DNA from: an uncultured Lachnospiraceae bacterium
GTDB taxonomy: Bacteria > Bacillota > Clostridia > Lachnospirales > Lachnospiraceae
Direction of reading: 5' to 3'
DNA: 64,000 nucleotides
Assembly (NCBI GenBank): GCA_947588995.1
Contig: CANPZI010000001.1
Span: 1-64,000, forward strand
Shown: one piece after another, positions 36,969 through 45,577 of the stretch
Layout: each line of letters opens with the position of its first letter
How positions within the stretch are numbered: position 1 is the first letter of the stretch
Translations under genes and position numbers: made by a program
The notes under the pieces: generated by a model
Seen by the model: only the letters and a program-made list of their open reading frames with translations
Told to the model about the DNA's origin: nothing
Databases searched by the model: none

Positions 36969-37979
36969 TTACAAGCCGCGCAAGGATATTGGGGCGAGCG
37001 GGAACCGCACCCGCAGATACAGCATCCCCTCCGCGTACCACGCGCCGATGCTGCCGCCGCTCTGCTCTGTCAGTTCCCTGGCAATGGCCAGCCCCAGCCC
37101 GGTGGCAGTCTTCCCATTCTCCACCGTATAGAACCGGTCAAACAGCCTCCCCACCTGCACCTCATCTAATGCCGCAGCATGATTGGCAAAAATCACCTCG
37201 CCGCGCTCGTCCAGCGTGATCTTAAGGTCGCCGTCACTGTACTTCAACGCATTATTCAGGATATTTTCAAAAATACGGCTTGTTATTCTTATATTAATTC
37301 TACATTTAACTTCTGTTTCCGGCAGATGAAGCTCCGGCTCGATCCCTCGCAGGGACAAAGCCCCGTATTCTGCCAGCACGCTCTCCTCCAGCACGCTGCG
37401 CAGATCCGCGGCTGTCTCTCCACCGTCATCTTTCTCCCTGTTCCTCTCTCCGCCTTTTACCGCGCCCGGCACCCTGCCGTCCGCCGTACCCTGCAGCGGC
37501 CTGCGCGCTTCGCCATCCTCCCCGGCCGACACCGCCACCGTATAGAGGAAAAGCTCTTCCGTCAGCCGGCTGAGCGTCTCCGTCCTCTCCCTGATAATCT
37601 TTAGATAACGATCGATATTTTCGCTTTTTTCTTCTCTCTCCAACAACTCCAGATAGCCGCTGATCGCCGTCAGGGGCGTCCGAATATCATGGGAGATGTT
37701 CGTGACGGCCTCTTTCAGCGCCAGATTGCCCTGCTCATAGCGACGTCTTTGACGGCGCAGCGCGCGCAGTTCCTCATTTAACTCCTCCGCCAGCGCGCGC
37801 ATGGCCCTGTCGCGGCTGCCGACAGTGAGCAGCGTGTTAGTGTCCGCCCCAAGCCTGTCGCGGATACCCTCCCGGATTTCCCGCGCGGCGAGCCGCAGCA
37901 GCGCAATCTTAAGACACAGCGCCGCTGTCACCGCCAGCCACAATCCCCACAGAACCCAAGTCCAGACACCCACACTCAT
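36969..37979 (-). CDS. Sensor histidine kinase of an ABC-transporter-linked two-component system
   Basis: A 336-residue kinase with a single N-terminal helix (about 7-30) and almost no extracellular loop. A coiled linker is followed by the H box (NISHDIRTPLTAISGY, phospho-accepting His97), then an N box (ENILNNALKYS) and a G box (GKTATGLGLAIARELTE). About 50 residues of low-complexity charged sequence (about 155-205) interrupt the dimerisation and ATPase parts. It is the last gene of the unit response regulator–ATPase–permease–kinase, all on the minus strand. Small kinases of this type usually sense antimicrobial peptides through their partner transporter. Confidence 0.9.
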   Translation of the reverse strand: MSVGVWTWVLWGLWLAVTAALCLKIALLRLAAREIREGIRDRLGADTNTLLTVGSRDRAMRALAEELNEELRALRRQRRRYEQGNLALKEAVTNISHDIRTPLTAISGYLELLEREEKSENIDRYLKIIRERTETLSRLTEELFLYTVAVSAGEDGEARRPLQGTADGRVPGAVKGGERNREKDDGGETAADLRSVLEESVLAEYGALSLRGIEPELHLPETEVKCRINIRITSRIFENILNNALKYSDGDLKITLDERGEVIFANHAAALDEVQVGRLFDRFYTVENGKTATGLGLAIARELTEQSGGSIGAWYAEGMLYLRVRFPLAPISLRGL

Positions 37980-38014
37980 AGCCGCTCCTTCCCTGTATCA
38001 CTGTACCCGATATC

Positions 38015-38767
38015 CTACTGTATATCCTTTTCGGCAAAACAGTGTGCGCCGATTCCGGTCAGGCACGCCGCCTCTATGAGGAGCGCAAACACCACGTGCG
38101 CGGACAGCGGCCTGTCCGCGGCCACCACATAGAAGCACACCGCGGCGGGATCGAACATCTCGATCAGGCGCCACCCAAACCCTGCCTGTTCGCCCAGATT
38201 GACCAGCTTCGCATAGCAGCTCATGCCGAGCAGCAGAAGCAGCCCTGTGCCGACCAGGCTGACCGCCATGGAGACACTCTTGTTCGCAATCAGCATCTCC
38301 ACAGACACGCCAAGCGCCGTATATCCTGCGACGGCGACAATACCGAAGAAAATTCCCTGTGCCGGCGCCGCGACCCGCAGCGTCTCCGGGCCGACCAGCA
38401 CAAGCCCCAGCAGAAATCCGCACAGCAGATAAGTGGCGTACATGCACAGCCCGGCCAGCGCACACACGGCATAGTTCGCCAGATAAACGTCCCGGCGCCG
38501 GGCTCCTGTCGCCAGTTTGTTGCGCACCGTCCCCTGCCCGTACTCCGCGTGCAGGAATACCGCGTCAAACACCGCGACGGCGATGCCGATCACCAGCAGC
38601 ACGTTGAAGAGATACATATTCCAGCCCGCAATCGTCCTGCCGCTCTTCAATGTGCTTACGGCGCTGCCGTATACGAGAAGCGCATATCCCGCCGCGAACA
38701 ACTCTCCCACGAGGAAAATGCGGCTTTTACCAAGTCTCATCATATTAGCCCAAAACAGTCTACTCAT
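38015..38767 (-). CDS. ABC transporter permease, ABC-2/lantibiotic-immunity type
   Basis: A 250-residue permease with six predicted helices, similar in size and layout to the EF/BcrB-type permeases of peptide-immunity exporters. The ATG at 38767 overlaps the stop of the ATPase gene (ATGAGTAG), with GGAGG seven bases upstream, so the two are translationally coupled. It is followed by the histidine kinase gene. The substrate is inferred to be a cell-envelope-active peptide or antibiotic; nothing in the sequence identifies it. Confidence 0.85.
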   Translation of the reverse strand: MSRLFWANMMRLGKSRIFLVGELFAAGYALLVYGSAVSTLKSGRTIAGWNMYLFNVLLVIGIAVAVFDAVFLHAEYGQGTVRNKLATGARRRDVYLANYAVCALAGLCMYATYLLCGFLLGLVLVGPETLRVAAPAQGIFFGIVAVAGYTALGVSVEMLIANKSVSMAVSLVGTGLLLLLGMSCYAKLVNLGEQAGFGWRLIEMFDPAAVCFYVVAADRPLSAHVVFALLIEAACLTGIGAHCFAEKDIQ

Positions 38768-39674
38768 CTCCGCCACCTCCGATCAGCCTGATATAATAGC
38801 TCTCCAGACTCTCCTCCCGCTCCTGCAGGGAAAGCACCTCACAGCCCGCCGCGGAAAGCGCCGTGACGAGCCCGGTAATCGACACCTCGCTGTACACTTC
38901 CGCCGTACTCTCCGGCAGAACGCAATAGGAGGCCTGCATGCCGTCCAGCACCGTCGCCAGTTTTCCGGCATCCGATACCGTCAGCCGCAGAGACTTGCGG
39001 CAGGCCGCCTCCAACTCCGGCGCGGTCAGTTCTTTCAGCATATGCCCGCGGTCGATGAAGCCATAGTGCGTCGCCAGCTTGGACAGCTCCTCCAGAATAT
39101 GGCTGGAGATCAGGATCGTCGTCCGCCGCTCTCTGTTCAGCCTAAGCAACAGTTCGCGAATCTCGATAATCCCCTGCGGATCCAATCCGTTGATCGGCTC
39201 ATCCAACAGCAGAAAATCCGGTTCCCCCGCCAGCGCGACGGCGATTCCCAGCCTCTGCCGCATTCCCAGAGAAAAATTTTTCACAGCCTTACTGCCCGCA
39301 TCCTGCAAGCCCACCAGCGCAAGCAGTTCCCCGATGTTCCGGTCCGAAGGCAATCCAAGTGTACGATACTGATAACGTATGTTATCCATAGCGTTCATGC
39401 TGCCGTACAGCGCCGGCGCCTCGACAATCGCGCCGATGCGCCGCCTCGCCTTTATCATCTCCTTGTCCTCATTGCTGATGCCGTACAGTGTGAATTGTCC
39501 GCCCGTGGGCTTCTGTAAACCCGTCAGCAGACGAAACAGTGTGGTCTTGCCGGAGCCGTTGCGCCCGACCAGACCGTAGATCGCCCCCTGCGGGACTCTG
39601 AGAGAGAGGCCGTCCAGCGCTTTTTCCTGCCGATAGCGCTTGCACAGCCCGTTTACCGATAATACCGCTTCCAT
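38760..39674 (-). CDS. ABC transporter ATP-binding protein, peptide-immunity (BcrA/LanF) type
   Basis: A 304-residue ATPase with Walker A (GRNGSGKTT), signature (SLGMRQRLG), Walker B (FLLLDEP) and a C-terminal extension of about 80 residues usual for the BcrA/LanF class. The ATG at 39674 has GGAGG eight bases upstream. The region upstream carries four GTTAAG-type direct repeats at 12-bp spacing, the probable operator of the response regulator encoded just before it. This suggests that the transporter, rather than the regulator, is the main induced unit. Confidence 0.92.
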   Translation of the reverse strand: MEAVLSVNGLCKRYRQEKALDGLSLRVPQGAIYGLVGRNGSGKTTLFRLLTGLQKPTGGQFTLYGISNEDKEMIKARRRIGAIVEAPALYGSMNAMDNIRYQYRTLGLPSDRNIGELLALVGLQDAGSKAVKNFSLGMRQRLGIAVALAGEPDFLLLDEPINGLDPQGIIEIRELLLRLNRERRTTILISSHILEELSKLATHYGFIDRGHMLKELTAPELEAACRKSLRLTVSDAGKLATVLDGMQASYCVLPESTAEVYSEVSITGLVTALSAAGCEVLSLQEREESLESYYIRLIGGGGDE

Positions 39675-39792
39675 CAAACATCCTCCTTCCGGTGCATCTC
39701 CCGCGGCCGTCCACGCTACCGTGCCGGACAGCCGCCAGACACCGCTTCGGTGTCTCTCCTGTCTGCGCCTGTGATAACCATAACGCCAAAAG

Positions 39793-39833
39793 GTTAAGAA
39801 AGCGGTTAAGAAAAGTGTTAAGATTTCGTTAAA
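39793..39833. promoter_or_regulatory. Four direct repeats, likely response-regulator operator
   Basis: GTTAAG occurs on the plus strand at 39793, 39805 and 39817, with GTTAAA at 39828; starts are 12, 12 and 11 bases apart. Direct repeats near one helical turn are the usual site for OmpR/PhoB-type regulators. The block overlaps the 3' end of the regulator gene and lies about 120 bases upstream of the ATPase start. Confidence 0.7.
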
Positions 39834-40495
39834 TTCCGCAGCCGGAAGCCGATGCCCCAGACCGTCTCAATCACATCACGTCCGGCTGCCTCCCGCAGCT
39901 TCGCGCGCAGATGACTGATATGTACCTTGAGAGAACTGTCCGTACAGTCCGGCGTGTCCTCACTGACGCGCTCCAGCATCACCGACCTCGCGACGATCTG
40001 CGTGGGATTTGCCATAAGCAGCCTGAGGATCGCATACTCCGTCCTGGTGAGCCGAACCTCTTTCCCCGCCGCAAAACATTGTCCTGTGGCGGTATTTAGC
40101 AGAATTTCTTCATAATATAATTCAGATTTAATTTTTTCTTCCCTGTCGCGAAGCTGCACGGCAATCCGCGCCATCAGCTCTTTTCCGGAAAAAGGTTTGG
40201 TGACATAGTCCACCGCGCCGCCAAGCAGGAGTTCTACCTTGTCGTCCACCTCCGCTCTGGCGCTCATCACAATCACGGGAATCCCCCGCAGATGCGGCAG
40301 TACCTCCTCGCCGCTCATGCCCGGCAGCATCAAATCGAGCAGAGCCAGATCCGGCTTGTCTTGGCGTAAAAGAAGCAGTGCCTCTGTGCCGGAATAGGCG
40401 CGAAGCACTGCATACCCTTCTCTCTTTAACATTTCTTCCAGCATATTGCCTATGCTGACGTCGTCGTCCACGATCAATATTTTCTTCACTCGCAT
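39818..40495 (-). CDS. OmpR/PhoB-family response regulator
   Basis: A 225-residue regulator. The receiver domain has the acidic pair DDD (residues 10-12), phospho-acceptor D54 in LLDLMLPGMSG and the conserved lysine in VTKPFSGKEL. The C-terminal winged helix ends with SSLKVHISHLRAKLRE and VIETVWGIGFRL. The ATG at 40495 starts MRVKKILIVDDD; a site overlapping GGAACGGAG precedes it. It is the first gene of the transporter–kinase unit, and its last codons lie within the repeat operator block. Confidence 0.93.
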   Translation of the reverse strand: MRVKKILIVDDDVSIGNMLEEMLKREGYAVLRAYSGTEALLLLRQDKPDLALLDLMLPGMSGEEVLPHLRGIPVIVMSARAEVDDKVELLLGGAVDYVTKPFSGKELMARIAVQLRDREEKIKSELYYEEILLNTATGQCFAAGKEVRLTRTEYAILRLLMANPTQIVARSVMLERVSEDTPDCTDSSLKVHISHLRAKLREAAGRDVIETVWGIGFRLRNLTKS

Positions 40496-40528
40496 CTCCG
40501 TTCCAGACAGCCGCTGCAATAACAGCGG

Positions 40529-41143
40529 TTATTCTTCTGCCGTGAACACGCCTGCCAGCGTATCCTCCGGACTTACGAGCGCCGGTCCCTCGTTCGCTGC
40601 CGTGGCGTTCTCCGCCGCCTCCTGCGGATCCTCATACTCTTTTTTCTCCTCGTCGCCCCAGAGCGTACCGTACTCTTCTTCCTCTTTGCCCTCCTGCTCT
40701 TTCTGGCGGCGTACCATCTCGCCTGTCGTCTTGGCAGCCTGATACAGCTCATAGCTGAAATCCATCAGCTTCTTCTCGTCGGCCTGCGGCACACGCGCCC
40801 CTTTCATGAGGCGTCGCGCCACCTCCATGATCTTGGCCATGTCCTCGCCGTACTTCTCATAGGCGTCCGCCTGCTGCTCCGCCACCGCCGCGTTCCAGTA
40901 TGCGCTGTGCTGCTCCGCCAGCTCACTCAGATAGTCCTGATATTCCTCCTGCTTCTCATTCAGTTCTCTGATCGAGAGTTCCAGAACCGCAGCGTCCTTG
41001 CTGAACATGGACTTCTCCTCGTCATTCTGTGCCATCTCCTGACGTTCTTTCACCTGTTTCAGGCGCTCCGACAGCGTGCGCTTCTGCTCCTGATAAGCTC
41101 TGACCTGCTCCCTGTAGATCTGCTGCGCCTCTCCGATTTTCAT
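40529..41143 (-). CDS. Coiled-coil protein of unknown function
   Basis: A 204-residue soluble, highly charged protein. Residues 1-110 are predicted heptad-rich coiled coil (QVRAYQEQKRTLSERLKQVK and RELNEKQEEYQDYLSELAEQ); the C-terminal 60 residues are acidic and low-complexity. There is no signal peptide or membrane helix. The ATG at 41143 has GGAGG upstream. Similar proteins of about 200 residues are common in Lachnospiraceae and unnamed. It is 33 bases upstream of the response regulator and could be co-transcribed with it, but no role in signalling can be supported. Confidence 0.75.
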   Translation of the reverse strand: MKIGEAQQIYREQVRAYQEQKRTLSERLKQVKERQEMAQNDEEKSMFSKDAAVLELSIRELNEKQEEYQDYLSELAEQHSAYWNAAVAEQQADAYEKYGEDMAKIMEVARRLMKGARVPQADEKKLMDFSYELYQAAKTTGEMVRRQKEQEGKEEEEYGTLWGDEEKKEYEDPQEAAENATAANEGPALVSPEDTLAGVFTAEE

Positions 41144-41270
41144 AACAGCCTCCGTTCCGGGGCCTGCGTGCGGCAAATCCGCCTGCCGGCGTAATTCCCT
41201 GCACCGTCCCACCTCCGTGTGTCTGCGTATACTTCCGTGTATCACTAACTATATCGGCCGGTTGCAGCGT

Positions 41271-41654
41271 TTACTTAAGCTGCAGCCTGCTCACCAGCGC
41301 CTCCTGCAGAATCTGAGAAAAGTTATAGTTTCTTTCAACCGCCAAATCATTCAGCCATGCCGGAATTGTCAGCGTTTTCTTGACAGCCTTAGTATCTTTA
41401 TACTGATTAATATCACAACTGACAAGCGTCAAAAACCCTTGTTCTGTCACCTCTATCTCCTGCATACGCGTCGACGGAGGAATCCTTTTTTCTTCTGACA
41501 ACAGTGTCAGCAAATATCCTGCAAGCGCTTCCTGCGCACACTTCATTGTAGTATTCAGACTGTCGCCATAGGTTTGGCAACCAGGCAGATCAGGAAATTC
41601 CACCCAGTAGTTCCCTTCCTCTTCATGAAATATTGCCGGATACACAAACAGCAT
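41271..41654 (-). CDS. hicB: HicB-family antitoxin
   Basis: A 127-residue antitoxin of the HicAB type II system. The N-terminal half is the RNase H-like HicB fold (YPAIFHEEEGNYWVEFPDLPGC with the typical GDSLNTTMKCAQEAL helix); the C-terminus has a ribbon-helix-helix-like end (TLTIPAWLNDLAVERNYNFS). It starts 10 bases after the hicA stop codon. The DNA-binding tail should autoregulate the dyad in the shared promoter (41857-41885). Confidence 0.9.
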   Translation of the reverse strand: MLFVYPAIFHEEEGNYWVEFPDLPGCQTYGDSLNTTMKCAQEALAGYLLTLLSEEKRIPPSTRMQEIEVTEQGFLTLVSCDINQYKDTKAVKKTLTIPAWLNDLAVERNYNFSQILQEALVSRLQLK

Positions 41655-41664
41655 ACTCTCCTCC

Positions 41665-41841
41665 TTATTCCAAGCCGGTGCGTTTCGGTATTTTTTTCAA
41701 CAGCCCGGTAGGCACCTCTCTTCCATGCATCGGAACAACCTCTATCCGCTCATCTTTCTCTAAAATGTGATGGCTGCCCTGAATGCGTCTTTCCTGCCAA
41801 CCGTTTTTCTTTAAAATCCGCAGTAGTTCCTTATCTTTCAA
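41665..41841 (-). CDS. hicA: HicA-family toxin (mRNA interferase)
   Basis: A 58-residue toxin. It has the dsRBD-like HicA fold: KELLRILKKNGWQERRIQGSHH contains the catalytic histidine, followed by VVPMHGREVPTGLLKKI. HicA cleaves mRNA and is inhibited by HicB. The start is a TTG at 41841 with AAGGAAC upstream; no ATG is available in this frame. It lies first in the hicA-hicB pair, directly behind a consensus promoter. The pair appears intact. Confidence 0.88.
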   Translation of the reverse strand: MKDKELLRILKKNGWQERRIQGSHHILEKDERIEVVPMHGREVPTGLLKKIPKRTGLE

Positions 41842-41856
41842 GTGTTCCTTTCCTTC

Positions 41857-41885
41857 AAAATAGCACGTGCCGCACGTATTGTCAA
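41857..41885 (-). promoter_or_regulatory. hicAB promoter with embedded operator dyad
   Basis: On the minus strand, TTGACA (41880-41885) and TATTTT (41857-41862) are separated by 17 bp. The spacer contains a perfect 13-bp dyad, ACGTGC-n-GCACGT (41865-41877), well placed for repression by HicB. Confidence 0.75.
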
Positions 41886-42039
41886 GTCGATCATGCTAAA
41901 ACTTTCTTGTCTATCTCACAAAAACACTCTGGAATCTTTCGCGAAGCTGCGACGACGACAGAAAATTCTGTCTCATGAAATCACAGAGATAACAGTTATA
42001 TCTTAACAGATATGCTTTCAAAGAGCAAGCTTTGAAAAA

Positions 42040-42082
42040 CGTCACAGGATTGTCGGCTGTCCTGTGACGTTTCTTTTTTGTA
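42040..42082. terminator. Bidirectional terminator after the SDR gene
   Basis: A perfect 10-bp stem, CGTCACAGGA (42040-42049) with 42060-42069, is flanked by T runs on both strands. It lies just after the stop of the SDR gene at 42104. A second small hairpin (TTTCAAAG..CTTTGAAA) is next to it at 42017-42038. Confidence 0.8.
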
Positions 42083-42103
42083 TTTTGTATGACAGATTCC
42101 GCT

Positions 42104-42985
42104 CTACCCCACAATCGTACCGCCGTTGGGGTGCAGCACCTGCCCCGTCATATAGCTCGCGTCGTCCGAGGCCAGAAATACATAACAAGGCGCAACCTCG
42201 CAGGGCTGCCCCGCCCGCATCATGGGCACCTGCGCCGTCCCGCTGCCGAAAGTACGCACCTCCTCCGCGGAGTACGAGGCCGGAATAAACGGCGTCCAGA
42301 TCGGGCCCGGCGCGACCGCATTCACACGGATGCCCCGCCCGACCAGTGACAGGGCAAGCGATCTGGTGAGCGCCACAATCGCGCCCTTTGTCGCACTGTA
42401 GTCGATCAGATCCTTATTGCCCGCAAAGGCGGTGACAGAAGCAGTGTTGATGATGCTGGCGCCCTCTTTCATATATGGCAGCGCGCTCTGAATCAGCCAG
42501 AAGTACGAAAAGACATTTGTGCAGAAAGTCGTCTCCAGCTGCTCCCTGCTGATATCCAGAATACTTCTCTGAATAAACTGCACCGCATGATTATTGACCA
42601 GAATGTCAATACCGCCGAAACATTCCGCCGTCTCCCGCACACATGTACCGGCAAAATCAGGATCTTTCAGATCCCCCGCAAACAGCCGGCACTTCCGGCC
42701 CATCTCCTCGATCCGCGCCGCCGTCTCCTGCGCGTCCCGCTCCTCGTCATAGTATACAATCGCTATGTGCGCGCCCTCTTTCGCAAAAGCATAGGCCACC
42801 GCGCGGCCGATACCACTGTCGCCGCCGGTGATGAGCGCGGCCTTGCCCGCAAGCTTTCCCCGCTCTCCCGCACGCTCCGCGGCCGGTTTCGGCACCATAA
42901 CATACTCCATCCCCGGCTGTCTGTCCTGGTGCTGCGGCGGAAAAGGCGCCGGGATTTCCTCACATCTCGTGATACATTGTCGCAT
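42104..42985 (-). CDS. Short-chain dehydrogenase/reductase, general-stress (YhdF/YghA) type
   Basis: A 293-residue SDR oxidoreductase. The cofactor motif is AALITGGDSGIGRAVAYAF, the catalytic tyrosine-lysine pair is DYSATKGAIVALT, and NNHAVQF matches the NNAG-type motif. The N-terminal extension PFPPQHQDRQPGMEYVMVP is characteristic of the YghA/GsiB-neighbour group of 280-300 residues, annotated as general stress or aldehyde-reductase proteins. The natural substrate is unknown. It is monocistronic with its own terminator. Confidence 0.93.
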   Translation of the reverse strand: MRQCITRCEEIPAPFPPQHQDRQPGMEYVMVPKPAAERAGERGKLAGKAALITGGDSGIGRAVAYAFAKEGAHIAIVYYDEERDAQETAARIEEMGRKCRLFAGDLKDPDFAGTCVRETAECFGGIDILVNNHAVQFIQRSILDISREQLETTFCTNVFSYFWLIQSALPYMKEGASIINTASVTAFAGNKDLIDYSATKGAIVALTRSLALSLVGRGIRVNAVAPGPIWTPFIPASYSAEEVRTFGSGTAQVPMMRAGQPCEVAPCYVFLASDDASYMTGQVLHPNGGTIVG

Positions 42986-43101
42986 ATCGGATTCTCCTCC
43001 GATCAGGTGTCACGATATTATATGCCGCCTCTCCCGATGTGAAACCAACCCGCACTTTTGGGACACCGCTATCCGGACAGACACTGCAGGACAGGTAAAC
43101 C

Positions 43102-43296
43102 TTATAATACAAAAAACAACACGATCATACCGATCAGAAAAGCCGCCAATAGGAACATGGCGATGTAAGCTGCCTTTCGCCTTGCGCCCGATACGGGTTT
43201 CTTGTCTCTGCTCAGCTCATTATTTTCAAACTGAGCGCTTAAAGCGGCGTTGCGCATCGGATCACGATTAGAATTGAATGTGCCAAAAGCCCCCAT
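43102..43296 (-). CDS. Small single-pass membrane protein
   Basis: A 64-residue protein: about 40 polar residues (GAFGTFNSNRDPMRNAALS) followed by one C-terminal transmembrane helix (AYIAMFLLAAFLIGMIVLFF). The ATG at 43296 has GGAGG at good spacing, so it is very probably translated. It belongs to no family I recognise. The tail-anchored layout, with the bulk in the cytosol, is unusual but common among small clostridial proteins. Confidence 0.7.
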   Translation of the reverse strand: MGAFGTFNSNRDPMRNAALSAQFENNELSRDKKPVSGARRKAAYIAMFLLAAFLIGMIVLFFVL

Positions 43297-43435
43297 CTTT
43301 TTGTTCCTCCTTTCTGCTGTCTTCGGTGCCTATATTATACCACATATCCTGCATTTTGCTACATAAGACTGCAGAGATCAAATTATCGATGTTTATCCGG
43401 AAAAATCCGCCCTTTCTCTAAAAAATGCGCGGATA

Positions 43436-43464
43436 TTGACAATTACAGGGAAAAATCATATTCT
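43436..43464 (+). promoter_or_regulatory. Promoter of the frameshifted glycosyltransferase
   Basis: TTGACA (43436-43441) and TATTCT (43459-43464) are separated by 17 bp, about 85 bases upstream of the ATG at 43555. Confidence 0.7.
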
Positions 43465-43554
43465 GTGTTATAGGATGATACACCATACTATTGTTACGAG
43501 TTTGAAGTCCATGCTGCGTCTGTGCCGGACAGATACGCCGAAATAGGGTAAGAT

Positions 43555-45016
43555 ATGAAAACAGGACTTAACAAAGAAATCAAAGAAACGCTGCGTGCCA
43601 GATTCAACAAACGCTGCTGTATCTATCTCCTTTTCCTGCTGTGCAGCATCATGATTTTATCCCTCTGTTTTCAGGATGCCATAAACTATGACGAATATTT
43701 TAGCGTAAGCTGGTGTCGCCTCAGTTGGCATGGCCTATGGTCACAGCTCATGAACGACGTACACCCGCCGCTCTACTATATCATCCTGAAAGTTATCTAT
43801 GATATCACTTGCGGAAATCTGTTTTTCTGCAGACTCTTCTCCGCCTTATCGTGCATAGCGATGCTGTGGTTCGGCCTCCGTTTCTGTCTGACAGAATTCG
43901 GATGCCGCTCTGCATTGTTTTTCATAATTTTTACCTACATGAATCCCTTTATGATCCAAAAATCTTCAGAAATCAGGATGTATATGCTCGCATCGCTTTT
44001 TACGGTACTGAGCGGGATCGCGGCTTACCACATCCTGAACGGCCCGCCCCTCCCCAGAAACTGGAGCAAGTTTACGCTTTTTAGTCTGCTGGCAGCATAT
44101 ACACATTACTATGCTCTTCTTACCATGGCCTTTCTCTATGCAGGGATATTTCTTTATTTTATCTTCACCCGCTCCAAAAAAGGATTCGCTCATTGGTCCG
44201 TCTGCGCACTGTGTACCGTTGCAGGATATCTGCCATGGCTGCCCATCGCATTCAGGCAGGTCACATCCGTCAATAACGCCTATTGGATTGAACCGCCCGC
44301 TTCCCGGCTGGGCCCTATAAGACAATTATTCCAATACCTGTCCACAGGCATCGAACACATCTATATCAGTATCTTCCTGCTTTTTTTGGTATTATCTCTT
44401 TTTCTGGTTTTTGAGAGACCCAAAACCTGCATATTACTGGGCGCTAATGTGCGGCAGCATCGTATGGCTCACGCTGCTTTTTACCATGTGTTATGCCGCT
44501 TTATATCGTCCCATATTAGTAAGCCGCTATCTGATCCCGGCCATGTGCCTGTCCATACTCGGCATCAGCGTATACGCACACCGCACAAACCGGTGCATTG
44601 TACTTGCTCTCTGCTTCTTTTCTCTTGTCATCGGTATGCTCCGTTACACACAGGCATGGAATGCGCAGCAAGACAAAACCACTTCCGAAACGATATCTTT
44701 TATGAAAGAAAATATCGCTCCCGGCGACTGCATCATATGTATCAAAGATCAGGTCCGCTCTGTAGAGAGCAGTTATATCATCAACTGTCTGCAATACTAT
44801 ATCCCGGATGTGGTTCAGATCAATCCTGAATCTTTCTCCTGGGATGAATTGCTCTTTCTTGTCGTGGATTCAGATCAAACATTCTGGTTTGTGGACGACG
44901 CGGATTACCTGTCGAAAGACGCTGCAGGCTGTGATCAGATCTGCATAACAGACATGGGACGCTACGGTTTTGGAGCAGAATCCTTTCACCTATACCGCCT
45001 AAGCGGACAACTTTGA
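43555..45016 (+). pseudogene. Membrane glycosyltransferase (GT39/ArnT-like), broken by a frameshift
   Basis: The first frame (from 43555) encodes a polytopic GT-C-type glycosyltransferase. NYDEYFSVSW holds the catalytic acidic residue at the first loop, followed by VHPPLYYIILK and several helices. After LFLVFERPK (about 44425) the sequence turns into nonsense. The neighbouring frame from about 44411 continues with PAYYWALMCGSIVWLTLLF, two more helices and an extracellular C-terminus ending at 45016. A single one-base insertion (or two-base loss) near 44415-44432 joins them; the site contains CCCAAAACC. It may be a pseudogene or a sequencing error. The intact product would be about 487 residues. 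Confidence 0.75.
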
Positions 45017-45056
45017 CAGGGATTACAGATGTAAATAGAAACAAGGGAAAATTTTG

Positions 45057-45085
45057 TTGAATTTTCTACTCATATGTGATACATT
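45057..45085 (+). promoter_or_regulatory. Promoter of the antisense antitoxin RNA, copy 1
   Basis: TTGAAT (45057-45062) and TACATT (45080-45085) are separated by 17 bp. The same arrangement occurs at 45766-45794 in copy 2. Confidence 0.75.
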
Positions 45086-45091
45086 TAACTT

Positions 45092-45196
45092 ACAAAGAGG
45101 GAAAGCCATAGATGCGGCTCTACCCCTAAATGAACAGTTATACCGCTGTAAGCGGTCAGCCGTCACTATTGGAAGTAGTGGCGGCTATCTCTTTCC
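45092..45196 (+). ncRNA. Predicted antitoxin RNA of toxin copy 1
   Basis: An RNA of about 105 nt is expected from the promoter at 45057-45085. It contains a short hairpin (CCGCTgtAAGCGG) and ends in an 11-bp terminator stem (45158-45168 with 45176-45186) followed by TATCTCTTTCCC. It is convergent with the toxin mRNA and overlaps its last codons and 3' region, the layout of TxpA/RatA-type and clostridial type I systems. The 5' end, GGGAAAGCCATAGA, resembles the 5' end of the toxin mRNA. Confidence 0.65.
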
Positions 45197-45274
45197 CTTG
45201 AAAATCTGATAACACAGACCGACAAGGGCAACAATCAGTAACAGTAATTGGATTAACTCCGCATATGTAACCAT
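45185..45274 (-). CDS. Small hydrophobic type I toxin (putative holin-like toxin), copy 1
   Basis: A 29-residue peptide starting MVTYAELIQLLLLI and ending YQIFKGKR: a single membrane helix with a basic C-terminus, matching the 'putative holin-like toxin' family. The promoter on the minus strand is TTGAAT-17-TATATT (45375-45403), giving a leader of about 95 nt. The Shine-Dalgarno AGGAGGG (45283-45289) is faced by AGCCCTCT (45301-45308), which can also pair with GGAGGG at 45316-45321, so two exclusive folds can hide or free the site. The peptide of copy 2 is identical. Membrane-damaging activity is inferred from family. Confidence 0.75.
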   Translation of the reverse strand: MVTYAELIQLLLLIVALVGLCYQIFKGKR

Positions 45275-45374
45275 TGCAGTCACCCTCCTTTCTTTCGTCT
45301 AGAGGGCTACTCGAACCCTCCGAAAGAGCAGAGGAGTAAAGCCGCCTTTGGCTCTATGACTTTCCCATATCGAC

Positions 45375-45403
45375 AATATATCACATATTTCTGTCCCATT
45401 CAA
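45375..45403 (-). promoter_or_regulatory. Promoter of the toxin mRNA, copy 1
   Basis: On the minus strand, TTGAAT (45398-45403) and TATATT (45375-45380) are separated by 17 bp. Confidence 0.75.
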
Positions 45404-45577
45404 TAGTAAATAAGATATAATAGCAGTCAAATATTAATAGCAGTCGTGAAACTGCCCATAGAAAAATATCAGTATTTAGATTTTGTGGTGAGTTCATGAT
45501 ACAATATCTTCTCGTGAGATAGGGCAAGATAAGAAAGTGCAGGACGCCGCATCAGCATTTCATTAGAAAGCTTTACA

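Larger units (their letters stand above)
45052..45541. repeat. Toxin-locus repeat, copy 1
   Basis: About 490 bp, nearly identical to the block at 45761-46247 with an offset of 709 bases. It contains a complete type I toxin–antitoxin locus and ends in a roughly 95-bp tail (about 45440-45530) that occurs a third time at 47321-47413. Confidence 0.9.

Noticed and set aside
36969-40495. Lantibiotic biosynthesis cluster
   Set aside because: Transporter and two-component genes resemble an immunity module, but there is no precursor, LanM/LanB/LanC or protease gene nearby, so only resistance or sensing can be argued.
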